Part shown: positions 7,031 through 10,221 of the stretch, one piece after another
Layout of the letters: each line of letters opens with the position of its first letter
How positions within the stretch are numbered: position 1 is the stretch's first letter
Position numbers and translations under genes: made by a program
Source: JAVWJP01 sp036638975
Lineage (GTDB): Bacteria > Bacillota > Clostridia > Oscillospirales > Ruminococcaceae
Length of the DNA: 10,221 nt
Assembly: GCA_036638975.1 (NCBI GenBank)
Contig: JAVWJP010000029.1
Coordinates: 1-10,221 of the forward strand
Reading direction: 5' to 3'
The notes under the pieces: generated by a model
Told to the model about the DNA's origin: nothing
Databases searched by the model: none
What the model saw: only the letters and a program-made list of their open reading frames with translations

Positions 7031-7564
7031 TTATTTTGGAAGGCGAGGGTAAAGCTTAACTGCTAAAAATGCGGCAAGTGCTATCTTTATTGCATCGCCC
7101 GGTAAAAACGGAAGTACGCAAGCTAAAAGCGCTGCGGCAAGCCCCTTGCCGGTAAGTACTATAAACCACGCTGTGCCAAAGGCGTAGCATAAAGCTGTGC
7201 CCAGAGCCATGCCCAAAACAAGCTTCCAAAAGCTGCGCCCCCACTTTTGTGCAAGTATGCCAACCGTAAAGGCACACAGCACATAACCTATTATGTAGCC
7301 GCCTGTCGGGCCTGCAAGTACGCCAAAGCCACCGCGGAGCTGTGCAAAAACAGGTGCGCCGACAGCACCTAAAAGAATGTAAACTATTTGGCTTAGGGTA
7401 GCGCCAAAGACACCTAAAAGCGCACCCGAAAGATGAACGGCTAAAAGTGACAGGCTTATGGGCACCATAGAGGGCAGCGGTATAACAATTTGCGAGCAAA
7501 CGGCTGTCAGGGCTGTAAACATTGCACACATTGTAAGTGTGCGTGTGCTTATTTTGTTCTTCAT
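7031..7564 (-). CDS. bioY: Biotin transporter BioY (ECF S-component)
   Basis: This 177-residue integral membrane protein is the biotin-binding S-component of an energy-coupling-factor transporter. It has about six hydrophobic segments and the family's usual length. The signature run YILLGAVGAPVFA (62-74), then GGFGVLAGPTGGYIIGY (78-94), is unmistakable, and the C-terminal LPFLPGDAIK (151-160) carries the conserved D157 and K160. AAAGGA (7571-7576 on the minus strand), six bases before ATG, supports the start. No ecfA or ecfT gene lies beside it, so it probably uses a shared ECF module or acts alone. No biotin-synthesis gene is in the window. The upstream promoter with a BirA-like operator suggests repression when biotin is sufficient. 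The gene stands alone and shares its terminator with the convergent operon. Confidence 0.96.
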   Translation of the reverse strand: MKNKISTRTLTMCAMFTALTAVCSQIVIPLPSMVPISLSLLAVHLSGALLGVFGATLSQIVYILLGAVGAPVFAQLRGGFGVLAGPTGGYIIGYVLCAFTVGILAQKWGRSFWKLVLGMALGTALCYAFGTAWFIVLTGKGLAAALLACVLPFLPGDAIKIALAAFLAVKLYPRLPK

Positions 7565-7669
7565 ATTTTGTCCTTTCGCGGCTATTCGGCACTTGCAAAC
7601 ACATAGAAACCCAGCTTTTTATGCTTGTATCATGCTGTGGCTTTAAATGCTGTAAATTACAAATATAGC

Positions 7670-7698
7670 TGTAAACTAAAAATTAATTTAGGTTTACG
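7670..7698 (-). promoter_or_regulatory. BirA-like operator of bioY
   Basis: GTAAAC (7671-7676) and GTTTAC (7692-7697) form a perfect inverted repeat separated by 15 AT-rich bases. This fits the Firmicute BirA site pattern of TGTnAAC-like arms spaced about 14-16 bases apart. It lies just downstream of the -10 of the bioY promoter and covers the predicted transcription start, a good place for repression by biotin-loaded BirA. The assignment combines the visible repeat, its position and the known regulation of bioY in this phylum. Confidence 0.8.
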
Positions 7699-7701
7699 AC
7701 T

Positions 7702-7730
7702 ATTATAATAAATTTTTGCCACGCTGTCAA
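7702..7730 (-). promoter_or_regulatory. Consensus sigma-A promoter of bioY
   Basis: On the minus strand TTGACA (7730-7725) and TATAAT (7707-7702) are both perfect and separated by the ideal 17 bases. The predicted start is near 7695, inside the BirA-like inverted repeat. The bioY leader is then about 130 bases. Apart from a small palindrome TGTAAATTACA at 7651-7661, which may be an extra half-site, I see no riboswitch in that leader. Confidence 0.93.
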
Positions 7731-7748
7731 TATAAATTAATAAAATAT

Positions 7749-7793
7749 AAGGCACTCAAAAAACGGCTGATTAAGCTTTTTTATGAGTGCCTT
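7749..7793 (-). terminator. Terminator of the chemoreceptor gene
   Basis: AAGGCACTCA (7749-7758) pairs perfectly with TGAGTGCCTT (7784-7793). Inside it, four A-T pairs and a GGCT/AGCT stem continue the hairpin with two single mismatches and a 5-base loop. It starts about 28 bases past the stop of the minus-strand chemoreceptor. The minus-strand tail is T-rich but interrupted by A, while the plus strand has a cleaner T-run. It also insulates the bioY promoter from readthrough. Confidence 0.85.
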
Positions 7794-7821
7794 TTTATTT
7801 TAAGCTTTTATTTGATAGAAT

Positions 7822-9573
7822 TTAATACTTTGATGCAGAGCCTACCTCGGCAACATATGAATTATTGGTTTTTGGTGTATTAACTGTTTGAGAGGCTGTG
7901 GCGGTTTTTTTAAGCTTAAAGCCGCTCACAAGGTTTTTAAGCATAGATGCCTGCCCCGAAAGCTCCTCGGACGCCGCCGCCGATTCCTCTGCCGTTGCGG
8001 AGTTTGTCTGCACAACGCTTGAAATTTGGTCTACGCCCTGTGTAACCTGTGCAATAGAATTTGCCTGCTCGCCCGATGCTATTGCAATTTTATCTACTAT
8101 TACAGCTACACCGCTGGTACCTTCAACAACCGACATAAGCGATTTTGCCGTGTCGTCCACAAGGTGAGTGCCTTTTTCTACAGCCTTAACAGAGCCCTCT
8201 ATAAGTGCTGTTGTGCCCTTCGCAGCCTCGGCGCTTTTGCTTGCAAGGTTGCGCACTTCGTCGGCAACTACTGCAAAGCCCTTGCCTGCCGCACCTGCGC
8301 GCGCCGCTTCTACAGCTGCGTTAAGCGCTAAAATATTTGTCTGGAAGGCTATATCTTCAATGGTTTTTATAACCTTGCCTATTTCTTGTGATGAACTGCT
8401 TATATCCCCCATTGCAACAATAAGCTCTTGCATTTTTTGGTTGCTGCTTGCAACCTCTTTGCCTGCTTCGTTTGTTTTTATGCTTGCTTCGCGCGCATTA
8501 TCGGCATTGTTTTTAACCTGCTGAGAAATCTCGTTAATCGTGGCGGCAAGCTCCTCTACAGAAGATGCCTGCTCGGTTGCGCCCTGCGAAAGCGCCTGTG
8601 CACCGCTTGAAACTTGGTCAGAACCGCTTGAAACCTGCTCTGATGCCTGATTTATCAGCCCTAAGGTATCGCTTAGCTTTGTGTTAATATTGCGCATAGC
8701 CGCCAAAACAGGCGTATAGTCTTCTATGTATAATTCTGCTATCTTAGACTTTATGTTGAAGTTTCCGTCTGCCATTTCGCCCAAAACATAACCTATATCT
8801 TCTACAATTCCGGATATAGCCTGTGTTATGAAGCGCATTTTTTCTGCCAAAATTCCAATTTCGTCTTTGGATTCATAATCTATCGTGGCATGAAGTGAGC
8901 CGCCTGCCATTTCGCTCATCGCATCTTCTATTTTTTTCATCGGACGTGTAATTGAGCGAGTAGAAATCATTGCCATTGCTATTGCCAGCAAAATGCTAAC
9001 CGCAAGCATTGCAACAAGTACTACAATCGCAACAGTTTCGGTCTTTTTTGCGGTTGCGTCAAACTCTATGGCGCGTTGGTCGGCTATTGCATAAAGCTCG
9101 TCCGCCGCCTTGACGGTTACAGCGTAAGCCTCTGCATAGGTGCCGTTTAAAACCTTGACGGCATCGTCATATTTTGCCGCCTTTATTAAAGCTATAACCT
9201 CGTTGCGGTGTACTTCAAGCGATTTTTCAGCGTTTTCTACCGCCTCTATATATTTTATATCGCCGGTATAAGCCGCCCTTATTGTAGCAAAACGCTTGTC
9301 AAGCTGTGCCTTTGTGGCATCTATTGTTTCCATATATTTGCCAATATCTTTTTCAATTATACTGCTGCGAATGTCCTTACCTATAGTGTTAAGGTCATAA
9401 CGTATTCCAAGTGACTCTGTTGTAGAAACATACGGCCCTTTGAAAAGCTGGTCGGTAAGGTCGCCAACATTTTTAAGGCACGAAATAGAAACCAGCATCA
9501 TTACAATAGCTAACAGCGACACAGCAGTAAAGCCCAGAACAAGCTTTACTCCAATTTTTAAATTTTTATACAT
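7822..9573 (-). CDS. Methyl-accepting chemotaxis protein
   Basis: This 583-residue inner-membrane chemoreceptor passes ligand signals to CheA/CheW. A short cytoplasmic start is followed by TM1 (about 10-31), an extracellular four-helix-type sensor (32-179), TM2 (180-203) and HAMP (204-257). A second HAMP-like segment (about 260-304) follows. The long coiled coil turns at the conserved hairpin tip, which reads FQTNILALNAAVEAARAG (410-427) and then GKGFAVVADEVRNLA. Glu/Gln-rich methylation-type segments lie at about 331-349 (GATEQASSVEEL) and 524-540 (ATAEESAAASEEL). The tail ends GSASKY and lacks an NWETF-type CheR/CheB tether. The ligand cannot be predicted. AAAGGAGA (9582-9589), eight bases before ATG, supports the start. 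No che or flagellar gene is adjacent, so it is a stand-alone receptor. The C-terminal half is beyond doubt; the sensor family (4HB_MCP-like) is less certain. Confidence 0.97.
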   Translation of the reverse strand: MYKNLKIGVKLVLGFTAVSLLAIVMMLVSISCLKNVGDLTDQLFKGPYVSTTESLGIRYDLNTIGKDIRSSIIEKDIGKYMETIDATKAQLDKRFATIRAAYTGDIKYIEAVENAEKSLEVHRNEVIALIKAAKYDDAVKVLNGTYAEAYAVTVKAADELYAIADQRAIEFDATAKKTETVAIVVLVAMLAVSILLAIAMAMISTRSITRPMKKIEDAMSEMAGGSLHATIDYESKDEIGILAEKMRFITQAISGIVEDIGYVLGEMADGNFNIKSKIAELYIEDYTPVLAAMRNINTKLSDTLGLINQASEQVSSGSDQVSSGAQALSQGATEQASSVEELAATINEISQQVKNNADNAREASIKTNEAGKEVASSNQKMQELIVAMGDISSSSQEIGKVIKTIEDIAFQTNILALNAAVEAARAGAAGKGFAVVADEVRNLASKSAEAAKGTTALIEGSVKAVEKGTHLVDDTAKSLMSVVEGTSGVAVIVDKIAIASGEQANSIAQVTQGVDQISSVVQTNSATAEESAAASEELSGQASMLKNLVSGFKLKKTATASQTVNTPKTNNSYVAEVGSASKY

Positions 9574-9595
9574 TTATTAAATCTCCTTTAATTTT

Positions 9596-9624
9596 ATTAT
9601 TCAACAAGGCTCTTAATCTGTCAA
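9596..9624 (-). promoter_or_regulatory. Candidate proximal promoter of the chemoreceptor gene
   Basis: On the minus strand TTGACA (9624-9619) and AATAAT (9601-9596) are separated by 17 bases. The predicted start near 9589 would leave a leader of only about 16 bases, just enough to include the RBS. It competes with the distal candidate at 9834-9862. I do not see a convincing sigma-28 (SigD) motif. Confidence 0.45.
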
Positions 9625-9705
9625 AAAAAGCAAGCTTGTACATACAATATTTTTTTGTGTTAAATATACAAGAAAAATCCACTCCTCAACTCACCAGCCT
9701 CTTTT

Positions 9706-9724
9706 ATGGTTAAAAAGTAACCAT
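9706..9724. repeat. Inverted repeat in the chemoreceptor upstream region
   Basis: ATGGTTA (9706-9712) and TAACCAT (9718-9724) form a perfect 7-bp inverted repeat with a 5-base loop. It would form a hairpin in any leader from the distal promoter, or could be an operator. No U-tract follows on either strand, so it is not a typical terminator. A smaller CTATC/GATAG hairpin lies at 9743-9755. Confidence 0.45.
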
Positions 9725-9833
9725 CTAATATTTTAATTAAAACTATCTGTGATAGCTTTATTATTATAAGTATATTTACAGCCGCTATAATAGACTTTAT
9801 TGCTGCGCATTCAATAATTTTCTATTCCTTTAT

Positions 9834-9862
9834 ATTATAAATTATTGCTCATAATTTGTCTA
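9834..9862 (-). promoter_or_regulatory. Candidate distal promoter upstream of the chemoreceptor
   Basis: On the minus strand TAGACA (9862-9857, 5 of 6) and TATAAT (9839-9834, perfect) are separated by 17 bases. The predicted start near 9827 would give a leader of about 250 bases before the chemoreceptor ATG, or a separate small RNA. I see no recognisable c-di-GMP or other riboswitch core in that leader. Its -35 overlaps TTTGTC at 9855-9860, part of the repeat set with 9881-9897. Confidence 0.6.
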
Positions 9863-9880
9863 TAGTTTGCATACTAAAAA

Positions 9881-9897
9881 TGACAAAATGTGACAAA
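9881..9897. repeat. TGACAAA direct repeat, possible regulator site
   Basis: TGACAAA occurs at 9881-9887 and again at 9891-9897, ten bases apart, about one helical turn. The inverted form TTTGTC at 9855-9860 overlaps the -35 of the distal promoter. The spacing suggests a possible operator, but the region is AT-rich and chance is not excluded. The rest of 9574-9926 holds no gene I can support. Confidence 0.35.
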
Positions 9898-9926
9898 TTA
9901 ACTCTTTTTTCTCCAAAAAATAAAAA

Positions 9927-9966
9927 CACCGGAGGTATAATTTAGTTCAATTATACCCCCAGTGCT
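9927..9966 (-). terminator. Terminator of the right-edge gene
   Basis: GGTATAATT (9934-9942) pairs perfectly with AATTATACC (9949-9957) around a 6-base loop. The stem extends outward through GG/CC and CAC/GTG past two mismatches. On the minus strand it is followed by TTTTTATTTTTT (9926-9915), an excellent U-tract. It starts nine bases beyond the stop codon of the minus-strand gene. A six-T run at 9968-9973 gives some plus-strand function. Confidence 0.9.
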
Positions 9967-9974
9967 ATTTTTTG

Positions 9975-10221
9975 TCAATAATTATACAATCTATATAATT
10001 TATCGATTTTTAAAGAAACCGCTTCAAGCTCCGCTAATAAAGCTATCAAATTTGTGCGTAGCTTTTCGCACTCTGTGCATCTTTGCGGCTCTGCGGGGTC
10101 TGCCGGCTCTGCGGGGTATGTCGGCTCTGCTACTTCTGCAAGCCGTGGCAGCTCTACATCTTGTGTGGTGTACCAGCCGGGGTATTTGCCCCATATGCTT
10201 TGGTTTTTGTCCATATACCAC
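9975..10221 (-). CDS. Unrecognised protein with Pro/Ala/Glu repeats, C-terminal part
   Basis: I do not recognise this protein. The frame is open from the window edge. The first visible ATG is at 10214 (79 residues), but the bases before it (GTGGTAT) contain no ribosome binding site and in-frame codons continue to the edge, so the gene probably starts outside. From that ATG, residues 1-24 are rich in Trp/Tyr/Gly (IWGKYPGWY). Residues 26-43 hold three six-residue units, AEVAEP, TYPAEP and ADPAEP. A CTEC pair follows (46-49), then a Leu/Glu/Lys-rich segment (50-79) that looks like an amphipathic or coiled-coil helix ending LYRLYNY. The layout suggests a surface, phage-related or scaffold-type protein, but that is a guess. 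The strong terminator right after the stop supports a real gene. Confidence 0.6.
   Translation of the reverse strand, partial: WYMDKNQSIWGKYPGWYTTQDVELPRLAEVAEPTYPAEPADPAEPQRCTECEKLRTNLIALLAELEAVSLKIDKLYRLYNY
10086..10139. repeat. Three 18-base tandem repeats inside the right-edge gene
   Basis: Units at 10086-10103, 10104-10121 and 10122-10139 each begin CGGCTCTGC. The first two differ at three positions near their ends and the third is more degenerate. Each encodes six residues on the minus strand (ADPAEP, TYPAEP, AEVAEP), so the frame is preserved. The array may vary in copy number between strains. Confidence 0.85.

Noticed and set aside
7056..7604. 182-codon minus-strand frame overlapping bioY
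   Set aside because: It is rich in Cys and Arg, resembles no protein, and is a frame-shifted shadow of bioY, which has a proper RBS and family motifs.
7749..7793. GGCACTC and GAGTGCC arms resembling a second CIRCE element
   Set aside because: The arms are 27 bases apart rather than 9, the interior continues to base-pair, and the site follows a stop codon. It is a terminator hairpin.
9574..9645. Short minus-strand frame of 25 codons (MYKLAFFDRLRALL...) whose stop overlaps the chemoreceptor start codon
   Set aside because: There is no ribosome binding site before its ATG or the upstream GTG, and the proximal promoter would exclude most of it from the transcript.
9750..9806. Minus-strand 25-codon frame just downstream of the distal promoter
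   Set aside because: Its only AGGA-like sequence is about 15 bases before the ATG, too far, and the peptide shows no recognisable features.
9574..9827. c-di-GMP riboswitch in the chemoreceptor leader
   Set aside because: Neither the GGGCAAACC/GCAAAGCC core of class I nor a class II-like core is visible on the minus strand.

Overview
The window reads as part of a chromosome from an anaerobic, low-to-moderate-GC Firmicute of the class Clostridia, probably a gut or environmental member near Oscillospiraceae/Ruminococcaceae. The placement is an inference. It rests on a CIRCE-controlled groESL operon, strong AGGAGG-type ribosome binding sites, AT-rich intergenic DNA, a 2-hydroxyacyl-CoA-dehydratase-type activase system typical of strict anaerobes, an ECF-type BioY transporter with a BirA-like operator, and a clostridial-style chemoreceptor.

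Layout. Bases 1-255 are an AT-rich leader with a GC-rich hairpin at the far left, then a promoter and a CIRCE (HrcA) operator. Bases 256-2509 hold groES, groL and a small three-helix membrane protein (DUF3784-like) whose ATG directly abuts the groL stop codon; a strong hairpin terminator follows. Bases 2761-6959 are a two-gene unit overlapping by one base. The first gene encodes a 984-residue protein with two BadF/HgdC-type ATPase (activase) domains, a cysteine-rich linker and a DUF2229 domain. The second encodes a 414-residue COG3581-type 2-hydroxyacyl-CoA-dehydratase-like protein. The pair ends at a bidirectional terminator shared with the convergent bioY gene (7031-7564, minus). Upstream of bioY is a perfect TTGACA-17-TATAAT promoter whose start region carries a BirA-like inverted repeat. 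Bases 7822-9573 (minus) encode a complete membrane chemoreceptor. A roughly 350-base non-coding stretch to its right holds two candidate minus-strand promoters, inverted repeats and TGACAAA repeats. The right edge (minus, from 9975) carries the C-terminal part of an unrecognised protein with a six-residue Pro/Ala/Glu repeat and a coiled-coil-like tail, ended by a strong terminator.

How the parts work together. groESL is housekeeping protein folding under heat-shock repression, with a possible membrane passenger. The activase/dehydratase-like pair is an orphan redox system: no CoA-transferase, dehydratase alpha/beta or electron-transfer gene lies beside it, and its substrate cannot be told from the sequence. 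bioY imports biotin and is probably repressed when biotin is plentiful. The chemoreceptor stands alone with no che genes nearby. The most interesting item is the activase pair. Its two tandem ATPase domains each keep the two cluster cysteines at exactly the spacing known in HgdC (39 residues), which suggests one polypeptide mimicking the HgdC homodimer. I found no CRISPR array, transposase, tRNA or rRNA.
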